64,000 nt of DNA from Flavitalea sp966112615 (lineage in GTDB: Bacteria; Bacteroidota; Bacteroidia; Chitinophagales; Chitinophagaceae). Shown piece by piece: positions 8,145-17,248 of the stretch. The notes under the pieces were generated by a model that made no database searches, had not been told where the DNA came from, and was given only the letters and a program-made list of their open reading frames with translations. A program made the translations under genes and the position numbers. The stretch's first letter is position 1. Each line of letters starts with the position of its first letter. Where the stretch lies: NCBI GenBank assembly GCA_966112615.1, contig CBHWDO010000007.1, positions 1 to 64,000 on the forward strand, in the 5' to 3' direction.

Positions 8145-9884
8145 TTAGTTTGAAAGCCCTGGATCCGCCGGGGCTTTTTTAGTGGCCGGTCTGAAGTCGA
8201 TAATTTTCAATTGCAATTGTTTGCGATTGTTCCATTCATTTTCTTCGATGGTGTAAACAATATCGAACGGTTCATTAGATTCGATCATGGAAAATTTAGT
8301 AGCCATTTGAAATCCAATACCGGTAAATGAAATATTTTCCTGTCGTATACTGAACCTTATATGATGATCCTTCACTATTCTGCAACCATTGTTTACGCAA
8401 TTCCTTGAAACAAAGACAGGGCGCAGGTTTTCAGGCCCGAAAGGTTCCATCTGGTTGATGATGTTATAAAATGTCTGGTTGATGTCTTCGAAATTAATTT
8501 CAGCATCAATCACAATTTCAGGAGTGAGTAATTCCGGTGTTATGGAGGCAGCTACCACTTCTTCAAATCTTTGCTGAAATGCGGGAACCTTATCAATTTC
8601 AAGGGTCATTCCAGCAGCATAAAAATGACCGCCATATCCAAGCAGCAAATCTTTACATTGGTGAATAGCTTCATAAACATTAAAGCCTGAAACACTTCTT
8701 GCAGAGCCTGCAGCATAATCACCGCTCTGGGTCAGAACAATAGTGGGGCGATAATAATGATCGATCAACCTTGATGCTACAATTCCCACTACACCTTTGT
8801 GCCAGTGAGATTGATATAGAACGGTAGATTTTCTTAGCGATAAATTTGTATCACTGCTGATCAATGTCAAAGCTTCTTCAGTGATGGTCTGATCTGCAAT
8901 TCTTCTGTCATCATTATCATCTCTCAGCATGGTTGCATATTCTACCGCCTCCGAATAGGTCGGAGCAATGAACATTTGCACAGCTTTTCTTGCATCATCC
9001 ATTCGGCCTGCAGCGTTTACACGCGGTGCGATCATGAAGACAAGATTGGTGATCTGCAAATCCTTTTCAAATTTGCTTAGATTCTTGATTGCCCTGATCC
9101 CATGATTTGGATTCTCGTTGGCTTTTTTCAAACCAAAATAAGCAAGGATCCTGTTTTCTCCTGTCATGGGAACTATATCCGCAGCAATTGCTGTAGCCAC
9201 CAGGTCAAGGAATTGAAATGGAACTTCCTTATCAAGGCCAAGTACTTTCGACATGGCGGAAATCAGTTTAAAACCTACTCCGCATCCGCATAGTTCTTTG
9301 TACGGGTATTGACAACCTGGTTGTTTAGGATTGAGAATGGCCACTGCTGCCGGTAGTTCTATATCAGGAAGGTGATGATCACAAACAATAAAATCAACTC
9401 CCAATGTTTTTGCATAAGCGATCAGGTCAACTGATTTAATTCCACAGTCAAGGGAAATGATCAGAGAGAATCCATTCTCGGCAGCATGGTCTATACCTTT
9501 TTTGGAAACACCATATCCTTCTTTATATCGGTGTGGTATATAATAATCTACCAGATCCTTATCATAAATCTGCCATAGAAAGCGAACCATACAGGCAACA
9601 GAAGTAGTACCATCAACATCATAATCTCCGAATACAAGGATCTTTTCTTTCTGTTGAAAAGCAGTATTGATGCGGGTTATGGCCTTATCCATGTCCTTCA
9701 TCATCCATGGATCATGCAGGTCTTCTATATTGGGTCTGAAAAACTTCTTAGCAAGATCATAGGTATCGATATCTCTTTGCACAAGGATCCTGCAAAGTTT
9801 ATCGTTGATCTTCAAATCCTGTTGAAGCTGCGCAACTTTGTTTTCATTCGCACCAAGTATTTTCCATCTCTTCTCAACTGCCAT
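8145..9884 (-). CDS. recJ: Single-stranded-DNA exonuclease RecJ
   Basis: The 579-residue protein is RecJ, a 5'-3' ssDNA exonuclease in recombination and mismatch repair. DHH-domain motifs are visible: VFGDYDVDGTTS, ISLDCGI and VCDHHLP carry the metal ligands. RVNAAGRMDDA follows, then the DHHA1 region with SHWHKGVVGIVASRL, GSARSV and GGHFYAAGMTL. A C-terminal OB domain follows. Length is typical. It lies six bases after the polyprenyl synthase gene and is probably cotranscribed with it. Its last residues are encoded by the htpG terminator. Confidence 0.97.
   Translation of the reverse strand: MAVEKRWKILGANENKVAQLQQDLKINDKLCRILVQRDIDTYDLAKKFFRPNIEDLHDPWMMKDMDKAITRINTAFQQKEKILVFGDYDVDGTTSVACMVRFLWQIYDKDLVDYYIPHRYKEGYGVSKKGIDHAAENGFSLIISLDCGIKSVDLIAYAKTLGVDFIVCDHHLPDIELPAAVAILNPKQPGCQYPYKELCGCGVGFKLISAMSKVLGLDKEVPFQFLDLVATAIAADIVPMTGENRILAYFGLKKANENPNHGIRAIKNLSKFEKDLQITNLVFMIAPRVNAAGRMDDARKAVQMFIAPTYSEAVEYATMLRDDNDDRRIADQTITEEALTLISSDTNLSLRKSTVLYQSHWHKGVVGIVASRLIDHYYRPTIVLTQSGDYAAGSARSVSGFNVYEAIHQCKDLLLGYGGHFYAAGMTLEIDKVPAFQQRFEEVVAASITPELLTPEIVIDAEINFEDINQTFYNIINQMEPFGPENLRPVFVSRNCVNNGCRIVKDHHIRFSIRQENISFTGIGFQMATKFSMIESNEPFDIVYTIEENEWNNRKQLQLKIIDFRPATKKAPADPGLSN
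8153..8180 (+). terminator. htpG terminator lying inside the recJ coding region
   Basis: A nine-base stem (aagccctgg with ccggggctt, one G-U pair) is followed by six T on the plus strand. It starts 19 bases after the htpG stop and overlaps the last codons of the convergent recJ gene, encoding part of the KKAPADPGLSN tail. Confidence 0.85.
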
Positions 9885-9890
9885 GCTGCG

Positions 9891-10853
9891 CTAATATTTA
9901 CGGTCTGTAGTAAATCTGACTAACTCTTCGAGTGCCTTTTTTATTTCGGGATTTTCAAATTCCTCCAGGATAGCCAGTGCTTCATCCCTGTACTGAAACA
10001 TTTTCTGTTCAGTATAGGAAATACCTCCTGATTTCTTCACAATATCTATTACTTCTGCGACTTTGCCAGCGTCTTTATTCTGATTTTTAATGATGTAAAT
10101 CAGTTTTTTTCTGGTGGGTTTATCGGCATTATTGATAGTATAGATCAGGGGAAGCGTGAGTTTTTTTTCTTTTATATCGTTACCGGTAGGTTTTCCGACA
10201 TCTTCAGATCCATAATCGAACAGGTCATCTTTCATCTGGAAGGCAATGCCAACCTTCTCTCCAAATTCACGGAGTTTTTCTGCGACTGGTTCGCTGCCTG
10301 TCGTAGAGTAGGCCCCCGCAGCGCATGCCGAAGCAAGCAGGGAGGCTGTTTTATTACGGATTATTTCGAAATAAATTTCTTCGCTGAGGTTGAGTGACCT
10401 TGATTTCTCGATCTGCAAAAGTTCTCCTTCACTCATCAGTTTAACGGCTCTCGATAATAGTTGGAGGATCCTGAAGTCATCATGATCGAGTGATAACAAC
10501 AAACCTTTGGCAAGAAGATAATCACCGATCAGTACGGAGATCTTTGCTTTCCACAGTGCATAAGTTGAAAAGAAGCCACGGCGTTCAAAGGATTCGTCGA
10601 CTACATCGTCGTGAACCAGCGTGGCCGTGTGAAGTAATTCAACCAGAGAAGCTGCCCGGTATGTTGAGCTATTGATAGGGCCATTAAGTTTTGCTGCCAG
10701 CATGACAAACATAGGCCTGATCTGCTTTCCCTTGCGATTTACAATAAAACGCATGATCCTGTCGAGCAGGGGCACCTGGCTTTTAACTGCCTTTTTGAAT
10801 TCTTCTTCAAAAACGATCAGTTCTTCTTTTAATATAGATTGTGCCTGGATCAT
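9891..10853 (-). CDS. Polyprenyl (octaprenyl-type) diphosphate synthase
   Basis: The 320-residue protein is a trans-polyprenyl synthase that condenses isopentenyl diphosphate units into the side chain of a quinone. Both aspartate-rich motifs are present: LVHDDVVDE (DDxxD) about residue 77 and FQMKDDLFDYG (second DDxxD) about residue 205. The GKPTGNDIKEKKLTLP signature follows. Given the mqnB and mqnD genes nearby, the product is probably the menaquinone tail, though chain length cannot be read from sequence. It is first in a two-gene operon with recJ. Confidence 0.92.
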   Translation of the reverse strand: MIQAQSILKEELIVFEEEFKKAVKSQVPLLDRIMRFIVNRKGKQIRPMFVMLAAKLNGPINSSTYRAASLVELLHTATLVHDDVVDESFERRGFFSTYALWKAKISVLIGDYLLAKGLLLSLDHDDFRILQLLSRAVKLMSEGELLQIEKSRSLNLSEEIYFEIIRNKTASLLASACAAGAYSTTGSEPVAEKLREFGEKVGIAFQMKDDLFDYGSEDVGKPTGNDIKEKKLTLPLIYTINNADKPTRKKLIYIIKNQNKDAGKVAEVIDIVKKSGGISYTEQKMFQYRDEALAILEEFENPEIKKALEELVRFTTDRKY

Positions 10854-10974
10854 GGTAAAAAGTGCAGCAAATTACTACTTCTCATTTTATTGTTAACACA
10901 TTATTTGGATGATAAAAATCAATTCAGATTATTGAATTACTTTTTGTTATGAATGATTTGTGTGGGTTAAAAAA

Positions 10975-11005
10975 TTTGCTAAATAACTTTCAATTAATAC
11001 TTTTG
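10975..11005 (+). promoter_or_regulatory. Promoter of the OmpA-like gene
   Basis: TTTG at 10975-10978 and TACTTTTG at 10998-11005 are separated by 19 bases. Both boxes match the Bacteroidota consensus exactly, giving a leader of about 44 bases before the ATG at 11054. Confidence 0.82.
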
Positions 11006-11053
11006 TGGCTAGTTGGGTTTTTGTATTCTTAATTTTTCACATAAAATCAAGTT

Positions 11054-12697
11054 ATGGCAAGCAAAAAGTACACAGGATTATTCGTAGTACTATGCCTGAT
11101 GTTGTCCTCTGCCTTTGCTCAAAATGAGCAACAGGGAGGGTATAACTACCAGGATTCCTCTGTTATTCCCGCAAAAAGGCTTCCTCAGCACACTGAATTC
11201 ATGGCAAACAATTATGCTTATCCAGCAAAACCAAGAAACCAGTGGGAGCTAGGTTTGAAGTTGGGTGCATACAGCATAGCAGGTGATGTTCGTTCTCGTT
11301 TTCCGGGTTTTGGCGCTGGATTGCATGTTCGTAAAGCGCTTGGTTATGTATTTTCACTGAGAGGTGAACTGGGATACGGAACCACCAAAGGTTTGAACTT
11401 CCAGCCTTCTACCAATCACCTGAAGAATCCGGCCTGGTCTGCTTATGGCACCAACGTTCCGGTATTCTATAATTACAAGGCGAATATCTGGGATCTGAGC
11501 CTCCAGGGTGTTGTAACCCTCAATAACATTCGTTTCCACAAGTCAAAGAGTGGATTCAATGTTTACCTCTTTGCAGGTTTGGGTGGTATGATCTATGACA
11601 CCAAGATCGATGCATTGAATGGTAACAATCCTTATGATTTCACTACTATCTACAACAGATATAATGGAAACTTTACTTACGAGAACAGAAAAGATATCAA
11701 GTCTGATCTGAAAGATCTTCTTGATGGTGAGTATGAAACTGAAGCTGAAACTGATAATGGTCAACCTCAGGTATTTGGTGAGCCTTTCCGCTTCATCACT
11801 ACTGCAGGTGCTGGTGTTCAGTTCAAACTGTCTCCACGTGTTAGCCTGTCTATCGAAGACAAAATGAATTTCACCAAGTCTGACCTTCTTGATGGTCAGC
11901 AGTGGCAGGAGAATGGTATCGCAGCAATCGCTCAGACCCGCGATTATGATGTTACCAACTTCCTTTCTGCAGGTGTTAATATTACATTGGGTGGTAAGTC
12001 TGTTGAGCCTCTCTGGTGGGTTAATCCTTTGGATTATGCTTACAACGAGATCAACAAGCCTAACCACATGAAACTGCCTAAGCCAGTTCTGGATGATGCT
12101 GATGGTGATGGTGTTACCGACCAGTTCGATAACGAACCAAATACACCTGCAGGTTCTCCGGTTGATGCTCGTGGTGTAAGCCGCGATACTGATGGCGACG
12201 GTGTTCCTGATGCAAAAGATAAGGAACTGATCACTCCAACTCAGTGCCAGCCAGTAGATGCTGATGGTGTTGGTAAGTGTCCTCCTCCTGATTGTTGTAA
12301 AATGGTTGATTCCCTGATGAAGTATGGCTGGAGAGGTCAGTGTAACCTGGGAGATCTTCCAAGCATCACTTTCAGAGGTAGCTCAGTAACCCTGAACAAC
12401 GATTCTAAAGCTCTGTTGGCAAGTGTTGCACAGAAGCTTCGTGATAACGCTGAGTGCCGTGTAGCTGTAGTAGGTTACTGCTCTTCAAGCAAGTCACAGC
12501 AGCAGCTTAGCTGGGATCGCGTAAACGCTGTTATCAACTACCTGATCGAGAAAGAAGGTATCGGTTCTGACCGTTTCATCTTCAAGTATGGCCAGGAAGG
12601 TGGTGATTGCAACACCGTAGATTTCCGTGACGGTTCACAGGAAGAAGGTCCAACAACTGTACCTGCTCCTCACCCGAACTTAAGAAGAAGAGGTTAA
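11054..12697 (+). CDS. OmpA-family outer-membrane protein with TSP3-type calcium repeats
   Basis: The 547-residue protein has a signal peptide (to about residue 22, ending AFAQ) and an N-terminal beta-barrel of roughly 300 residues. Calcium-type repeats follow: DADGDGVTDQFDNEPNTP and DTDGDGVPDAKDKE (about 350-395). A C-terminal OmpA-like segment (about 430-530) contains VAVVGYCSSSKSQQQLSWDRVNAV. In the usual peptidoglycan-binding motif this loop reads GHTDxxGxxxxNxxLSxxRA; here GHTD is replaced by GYCS, so peptidoglycan binding may be weakened. Several cysteines (CCK, QCN) could form disulphides. It has a strong promoter and terminator of its own and is probably abundant. Confidence 0.9.
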   Translation: MASKKYTGLFVVLCLMLSSAFAQNEQQGGYNYQDSSVIPAKRLPQHTEFMANNYAYPAKPRNQWELGLKLGAYSIAGDVRSRFPGFGAGLHVRKALGYVFSLRGELGYGTTKGLNFQPSTNHLKNPAWSAYGTNVPVFYNYKANIWDLSLQGVVTLNNIRFHKSKSGFNVYLFAGLGGMIYDTKIDALNGNNPYDFTTIYNRYNGNFTYENRKDIKSDLKDLLDGEYETEAETDNGQPQVFGEPFRFITTAGAGVQFKLSPRVSLSIEDKMNFTKSDLLDGQQWQENGIAAIAQTRDYDVTNFLSAGVNITLGGKSVEPLWWVNPLDYAYNEINKPNHMKLPKPVLDDADGDGVTDQFDNEPNTPAGSPVDARGVSRDTDGDGVPDAKDKELITPTQCQPVDADGVGKCPPPDCCKMVDSLMKYGWRGQCNLGDLPSITFRGSSVTLNNDSKALLASVAQKLRDNAECRVAVVGYCSSSKSQQQLSWDRVNAVINYLIEKEGIGSDRFIFKYGQEGGDCNTVDFRDGSQEEGPTTVPAPHPNLRRRG

Positions 12698-12720
12698 TAC
12701 ATAACTTCATTATAATTGAT

Positions 12721-12747
12721 AAAACCCTCCACCAAGGAGGGTTTTAT
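12721..12747 (+). terminator. Intrinsic terminator of the OmpA-like gene
   Basis: A perfect ten-base stem (aaaaccctcc with ggagggtttt) with a five-base loop lies 24 bases past the stop; T-rich sequence follows. Confidence 0.88.
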
Positions 12748-12811
12748 CTTTATATTAACTTGAAGAGTAATGCCGGTTGGCCTAATCCCGTCATATTTGT
12801 AATATATACCT

Positions 12812-12819
12812 TATTTTTG
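12812..12819 (+). promoter_or_regulatory. Putative -7 element of the bamD operon
   Basis: TATTTTTG matches TAnnTTTG and lies ten bases before the bamD ATG. No TTTG was found at the proper distance upstream, so the call is tentative. The leader would be only about six bases. Confidence 0.45.
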
Positions 12820-12829
12820 CGCCACTTTT

Positions 12830-13645
12830 ATGAGATTATCCCTATTGGTTTTACTGGTCGCCACAATGGCTGTTTCCTGTTCGAAGTTTTCGAAGGTGCA
12901 AAAGAGTACCGACTATGATTATAAACTGAGAATGGCAGAGAAGTACTATGTAAAAAAGGACTATAACCATGCTCAGCAATTGTATGAAGAGCTGTTTCCT
13001 ATTTTCAAGGGGGACCCAAAGTTTGAAGATATCTTCTATAAATATGCCTATTGTTCTTTCTACCTGAAAGACTGGATGCAGGCAGAAAACCTTTTCAAAC
13101 AGTTTGTTGAGGTATTTCCTACCAGCCCCAAAGCTGAGGAAATGGAGTTCATGAGAGCCTATACTTTTGCGAAGCAATCTCCAAAAGCAGAGCTGGACCA
13201 GACCAATACACAGAAAGCCATGGGACTGTTCCAGGCTTTTATTAATACGCATCCGGGTTCCCCAAGAAATAAGGAAGCGTCTGAACTGATCGATCAATAT
13301 AGGGGGAAACTGGAATTGAAACAATTGAAAAGTGCAGATCTTTATTTCAATATGGGACATTTCAGGGCGGCAGCTATTTCGTATACCAGCCTGATGAATG
13401 AATTCCCGGATTCTGAAAAGAGTGAAGATTATAAGCTGAAGGTCATAAAATCCTATTATCTTTACGCCTCGAACAGTGTGGATTCTAAAAAATTGGAGCG
13501 TTTTGAAACAGTGTTGAACGAGTGTACAGATTTTGTAAACCGTTTTCCTGAAAGCAAATTGCTTAGTGAAGTTGAAAAGTATTCCGCCCTGGCGCAAAAC
13601 AATATTAAAGCAACACAAAATGAGCAGATTACGCAGACAAATTAG
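12830..13645 (+). CDS. bamD: Outer-membrane assembly lipoprotein BamD
   Basis: The 271-residue lipoprotein has a signal peptide ending in a lipobox (AVSC, Cys at residue 17) and TPR-like helices. Diagnostic segments are YYVKKDYNHAQQLYEELFP, FYKYAYCSFYLKDW and FVEVFPTSPKAEEMEFM. BamD is the BamA partner that helps insert beta-barrel proteins into the outer membrane. It overlaps the next gene, the RNA polymerase omega-like rpoZ, by 26 bases. The order bamD, rpoZ, coaBC, DUF4835 is conserved in Bacteroidota. Confidence 0.93.
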   Translation: MRLSLLVLLVATMAVSCSKFSKVQKSTDYDYKLRMAEKYYVKKDYNHAQQLYEELFPIFKGDPKFEDIFYKYAYCSFYLKDWMQAENLFKQFVEVFPTSPKAEEMEFMRAYTFAKQSPKAELDQTNTQKAMGLFQAFINTHPGSPRNKEASELIDQYRGKLELKQLKSADLYFNMGHFRAAAISYTSLMNEFPDSEKSEDYKLKVIKSYYLYASNSVDSKKLERFETVLNECTDFVNRFPESKLLSEVEKYSALAQNNIKATQNEQITQTN

Positions 13646-13961
13646 TGCAAATACAGTTAGTACTGCTGAAACCAAAGATCTTAACGAGATCAGGTCTAAG
13701 ACCGGTAATGTTTATGAATCTATAGCTATTATCGCAAAAAGAGCTAACCAGATCAACATCACCATCAAGGAAGAATTGCACAATAAGCTGGAAGAATTTG
13801 CCAGTCATACTGATAGCCTTGAAGAGATCCACGAGAATAAAGAGCAGATCGAGATCTCAAGAGCTTATGAAAGAATGCCAAACCCGGCATTGCTTGCAAC
13901 CCAGGAATTCCTGGAAGAGAAAGTTTACTTCAGAAAAAATGAAGAGGACCTGTTTAGCTAA
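13620..13961 (+). CDS. rpoZ: RNA polymerase omega/Rpb6-like subunit
   Basis: The 113-residue protein is the Rpb6/omega-type subunit of RNA polymerase, which helps assemble beta prime. Visible segments are KTGNVYESIAIIAKRANQI and the helix with EEIHENKEQIEISRAYERM, ending in ATQEFLEEKVYFRK. I place the start at the ATG at 13620 (MSRLRRQIS), because residues before it in the open frame come from the overlapping bamD coding sequence. It overlaps bamD by 26 bases and ends before a clear terminator. Confidence 0.88.
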   Translation: MSRLRRQISANTVSTAETKDLNEIRSKTGNVYESIAIIAKRANQINITIKEELHNKLEEFASHTDSLEEIHENKEQIEISRAYERMPNPALLATQEFLEEKVYFRKNEEDLFS

Positions 13962-13980
13962 TCAGGACTGTATTATATTT

Positions 13981-14011
13981 AAAGCGACGGACGAACTCCG
14001 TCGCTTTTTTA
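13981..14011 (+). terminator. Intrinsic terminator after rpoZ
   Basis: A perfect 11-base stem (aaagcgacgga with tccgtcgcttt) closes a five-base loop and is followed by T residues. It splits bamD-rpoZ from coaBC, which begins about 33 bases later. Confidence 0.9.
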
Positions 14012-14043
14012 TGTCTGTCAGTTTAATTCTCTAATTTTATTTC

Positions 14044-15237
14044 ATGCTCAATAACAAGAAGATCCTCATTGGCATTTCCGGAAGCATTGCAGCCTATAAG
14101 ACAATCATCCTGGCCAGGCTGCTTATGAAAGCCGGTGCTGAAGTAAAAGTGGTGATGACTCCTGCCGCAAAGGATTTTGTTTCTTCTCTTACACTGGCTA
14201 CGTTGACCAAAAATCCTGTATTGACGGATCTTTTTCATGAATCCGACTGGTCAAACCATGTTATGCTGGGAAGATGGGCTGATGTGATGGTGGTAGCGCC
14301 ATTAAGCTGCAATACTTTATCAAAAATGGCTCATGGCGGTTGCGATAACTTATTGCTTGCAACATATCTTTCTGCAACTTGCCCGGTGGTCGTTGCTCCG
14401 GCAATGGATGAAGATATGTGGAAGCATCCTTCCACCAGGGAGAATCTTCGAAAGCTTGAAAGTTTTGGAAACCTGGTGATCCCTGTAGGAAAAGGTGAAT
14501 TAGCCAGTGGTTTATATGGAGATGGAAGAATGGCGGAGCCTGAAGAGATCCTTCAGTTTTTACAGGAAAAGATCTTTCAACCAAAAGACCTTGAGAATAA
14601 AAGGGTAGTGGTGACTGCAGGACCAACCTATGAACCTATTGATCCGGTAAGATTTATCGGAAATCATTCGTCCGGCAAAATGGGTGTGGCTATATCATTG
14701 GAATTGGCTAACAGGGGAGCAAAAGTTGACCTTGTACTGGGCCCATCTTCCATTGAAGTTCATCATGAAAATCTAACGCTGCATAAGGTCAAGACTGCTG
14801 AAGAGATGTATGATAAAGCCACTGAATTGTTCAGGCGTGCTGATATTGGGGTAATGTCGGCAGCTGTGGCAGATTATACTCCTGCTAATAAAGAGTCGCA
14901 CAAGATCAAGAAGAACGGCGATACCCTGACCGTAGACCTGGTTAAGACTCCTGATATACTTAAAGCACTGGGACAAATGAAAGCAGCCCACCAGGTACTT
15001 GTTGGTTTTGCACTTGAAACTCAGAATGAGCGTGAGTATGCGAAGAATAAGCTGAGTTCAAAGAATGCTGATATGATCGTTCTGAATTCACTGAATGACC
15101 CGGGTGCGGGCTTTGGTGTGGATACAAATAAGATCACAATTTTTGAAAAGGAAGGTGCTGAAATTCAGTATGAGCAGAAGACTAAGCAACAAGTAGCAAA
15201 GGATATCGTTGATAGGATTGTAAACAGGTTTCAATGA
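14044..15237 (+). CDS. coaBC: Bifunctional CoaBC (phosphopantothenoylcysteine synthetase/decarboxylase)
   Basis: The 397-residue fusion performs two steps of coenzyme A synthesis: ligation of cysteine to phosphopantothenate and decarboxylation to phosphopantetheine. The FMN-binding decarboxylase half shows GISGSIAAYKT (about 9-19) and the substrate motif around PAMDEDMW. The synthetase half carries TAGPTYEPIDPVRFIGNHSSG, the loop with MSAAVADYTP, and KIKK. Length is standard. The next gene starts inside its stop codon (ATGA overlap), so the group is cotranslated. Confidence 0.97.
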   Translation: MLNNKKILIGISGSIAAYKTIILARLLMKAGAEVKVVMTPAAKDFVSSLTLATLTKNPVLTDLFHESDWSNHVMLGRWADVMVVAPLSCNTLSKMAHGGCDNLLLATYLSATCPVVVAPAMDEDMWKHPSTRENLRKLESFGNLVIPVGKGELASGLYGDGRMAEPEEILQFLQEKIFQPKDLENKRVVVTAGPTYEPIDPVRFIGNHSSGKMGVAISLELANRGAKVDLVLGPSSIEVHHENLTLHKVKTAEEMYDKATELFRRADIGVMSAAVADYTPANKESHKIKKNGDTLTVDLVKTPDILKALGQMKAAHQVLVGFALETQNEREYAKNKLSSKNADMIVLNSLNDPGAGFGVDTNKITIFEKEGAEIQYEQKTKQQVAKDIVDRIVNRFQ

Positions 15238-16151
15238 TGAAAAGAGGTTTTCTGTTGCTGGTTTCGATGATGTTCATAGGCCGTTGCCTGTCGCAGGAAT
15301 TGCAGGCACGGGTGACCATTAATTCAAGCAGGGTTAGTTCAACCGTAGATAAAAAGATCTTCCAGACCCTGCAAAATTCATTGAATACATTTTTGAATAA
15401 CCGGAAATGGACAGCTGAAAGCTTTCAGCAGAATGAAAAGATCATCTGTAATTTTTTGATCAATATTGCTGAGGGTAACGATAATATTTACAAAGCGTCT
15501 CTGATAGTGCAGGCGGCAAGACCAATTTTTAATTCAACATATGAAAGTCCGCTGATCAATTTTCAGGATGAGAATGTGATCTTCAGGTATGTTGAATTTC
15601 AACCAATAGAATTCAATGAGAACAGGGTGAGTGGTTCAGATGGACTGACATCCAACCTGTCGGCGATCCTTGCTTTTTATGTGTATACCATAATCGGTCT
15701 TGACTATGATTCCTTTAGCATCAGGGGTGGCGATCCTTACTTTTTAAAGGCACAGAATATTGTAAACAATGCTCCAGATGGCAGGGATGTTACGGGGTGG
15801 AGGGCATTTGATGGTTTGAGAAACAGGTACTGGCTTGCTGAGAACCTGACAAATAACCGGTATGCAGTGATACATGAAGTGTTGTACAATTATTACAGAA
15901 CCGGGTTTGACAAGCTTTATGAGAATGAGAATGAAGGCAGGGCAGGAGTGTTGAATGCCTTGTTGCAATTGAATTCCATGAATTCTGAAATCCCTAATTC
16001 AATGATCGTTCCATTCTTTTTCCAGGGAAAAAGTAATGAGATGGTAAGGCTATTTAAAAAAGCGCCACCTGAGGAAAAAGGAAGAGTTAGGGAGATGCTG
16101 AGCCGTATGGATATTACAAATTCGAATACTTATAAACAGGAATTGAAATGA
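15234..16151 (+). CDS. DUF4835 family exported protein
   Basis: The 305-residue protein has a signal peptide (about 1-20) and matches the Bacteroidota DUF4835 family in context and sequence (VTINSSRV, LQNSLNTFLNNRKW, DYDSFSIRGGDPYF). Its function is unknown; the family is widely conserved next to coaBC. It overlaps coaBC and the next gene by four bases at each end. A role in the cell envelope is an inference from the signal peptide. Confidence 0.85.
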   Translation: MMKRGFLLLVSMMFIGRCLSQELQARVTINSSRVSSTVDKKIFQTLQNSLNTFLNNRKWTAESFQQNEKIICNFLINIAEGNDNIYKASLIVQAARPIFNSTYESPLINFQDENVIFRYVEFQPIEFNENRVSGSDGLTSNLSAILAFYVYTIIGLDYDSFSIRGGDPYFLKAQNIVNNAPDGRDVTGWRAFDGLRNRYWLAENLTNNRYAVIHEVLYNYYRTGFDKLYENENEGRAGVLNALLQLNSMNSEIPNSMIVPFFFQGKSNEMVRLFKKAPPEEKGRVREMLSRMDITNSNTYKQELK

Positions 16152-16507
16152 TGAGAATGGTTGCAATATTGGTCATGGCAGTAATGATTTCCTGTACTGA
16201 TTCAGAAGCTGTTCCCAAGGATGTGATGGGAATAGAGAAAATGGAGAAAGTGATGTGGGATATGATCCAGGCCGACCGATTTGCTGCAACTTATATCATT
16301 CGTGATTCTGCAAAAGTGAATGTGACGGATGAAACTTTTAAGGCTTATGACAGGGTTTTCCAGATACATAAGATCTCAAAAGATGATTTCATCAGAAGTT
16401 TTAAATTCTATCTTGATCGTCCTGATCTGTCAAAAAAGATGTTTGATTCGCTGGTAAGTTATGGCCAGAAGAAAAAACCTGAGGTTTATATCAGGGAAAC
16501 AAACTAA
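16148..16507 (+). CDS. DUF4296 family lipoprotein
   Basis: The 119-residue protein begins with a hydrophobic stretch ending in a lipobox (MISC, Cys at about residue 16), so it is a predicted lipoprotein. The segment VPKDVMGIEKMEKVMWDMIQAD matches the DUF4296 pattern. DUF4296 proteins of Bacteroidota are of unknown function. It overlaps the DUF4835 gene by four bases and ends a likely four- or five-gene transcript. The following gene starts 35 bases on. Confidence 0.75.
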   Translation: MMRMVAILVMAVMISCTDSEAVPKDVMGIEKMEKVMWDMIQADRFAATYIIRDSAKVNVTDETFKAYDRVFQIHKISKDDFIRSFKFYLDRPDLSKKMFDSLVSYGQKKKPEVYIRETN

Positions 16508-16542
16508 CATTTGTTATTTTTCCACTCAAACTTGCTTTCCTT

Positions 16543-17238
16543 ATGAATAAAGTAGTACCAGGTGCTGCCGAGGCAGTGCATGATGTTCATGATGGAGCCA
16601 TAATAATGCTTGGGGGATTTGGGTTGTGTGGAATTCCGGAGAATTGCATAGCGGCGCTCATGAACAAGGGTGTATCTAACCTTACATGTATTTCCAATAA
16701 TGCTGGGGTAGATGATTTCGGTTTGGGATTGTTATTGAAGAATCGACAGATAAAAAAAATGATGAGTTCCTATGTGGGTGAGAATGCTGAGTTCGAGAGG
16801 CAATTGCTCAGTGGAGAACTTGAAGTTGACCTGATCCCTCAGGGAACCCTGGCCTCCAGGATCCAGATGGCAGGTATGGGCATACCTGCATTTTTTACGC
16901 CTGCAGGTTATGGTACAGAGATCGCTGAAGGAAAAGAAGTAAGAGAATTCAATGGCAAGATGTATCTCATGGAAGAAGCTTTGCATGCCGATTTCTCCAT
17001 AGTAAAAGCATGGAAAGGCGACCGATACGGAAACCTACAATTCAGGAAAACCACTAGAAATTTTTCAACCTCCATAGCCAGGGCAGGGAACATTACCATT
17101 GCGGAAGTAGAACACCTGGTTGAACCCGGAGATCTTGATCCGGACCAGGTTCATGTGCCAGGAATATATGTTCACAGGATCTTCCAGGGAAAAGATTACC
17201 AGAAACGTATCGAGCGTAAAACAATCAGAACAAAGTAA
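16543..17238 (+). CDS. scoA: 3-oxoacid CoA-transferase, subunit A
   Basis: The 231-residue protein is the alpha subunit of a family I CoA-transferase of the succinyl-CoA:3-ketoacid type, which activates acetoacetate for ketone-body or butanoate use. Motifs are MLGGFGLCGIPENCI near the N-terminus, SNNAGVDDFGLG, and the FTPAGYGTEIAEGKE segment. The beta subunit gene starts 11 bases after its stop. Length is as expected for the split two-gene form. Confidence 0.92.
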   Translation: MNKVVPGAAEAVHDVHDGAIIMLGGFGLCGIPENCIAALMNKGVSNLTCISNNAGVDDFGLGLLLKNRQIKKMMSSYVGENAEFERQLLSGELEVDLIPQGTLASRIQMAGMGIPAFFTPAGYGTEIAEGKEVREFNGKMYLMEEALHADFSIVKAWKGDRYGNLQFRKTTRNFSTSIARAGNITIAEVEHLVEPGDLDPDQVHVPGIYVHRIFQGKDYQKRIERKTIRTK

Positions 17239-17248
17239 ATAACCAGTT

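Noticed and set aside
11543..12067. 174-codon frame antisense to the OmpA-like gene
   Set aside because: It is complementary to a confident coding sequence with no family match.
12851..13675. 274-codon frame antisense to bamD
   Set aside because: It lies wholly opposite a clear BamD gene with conserved motifs, and its text lacks any domain.
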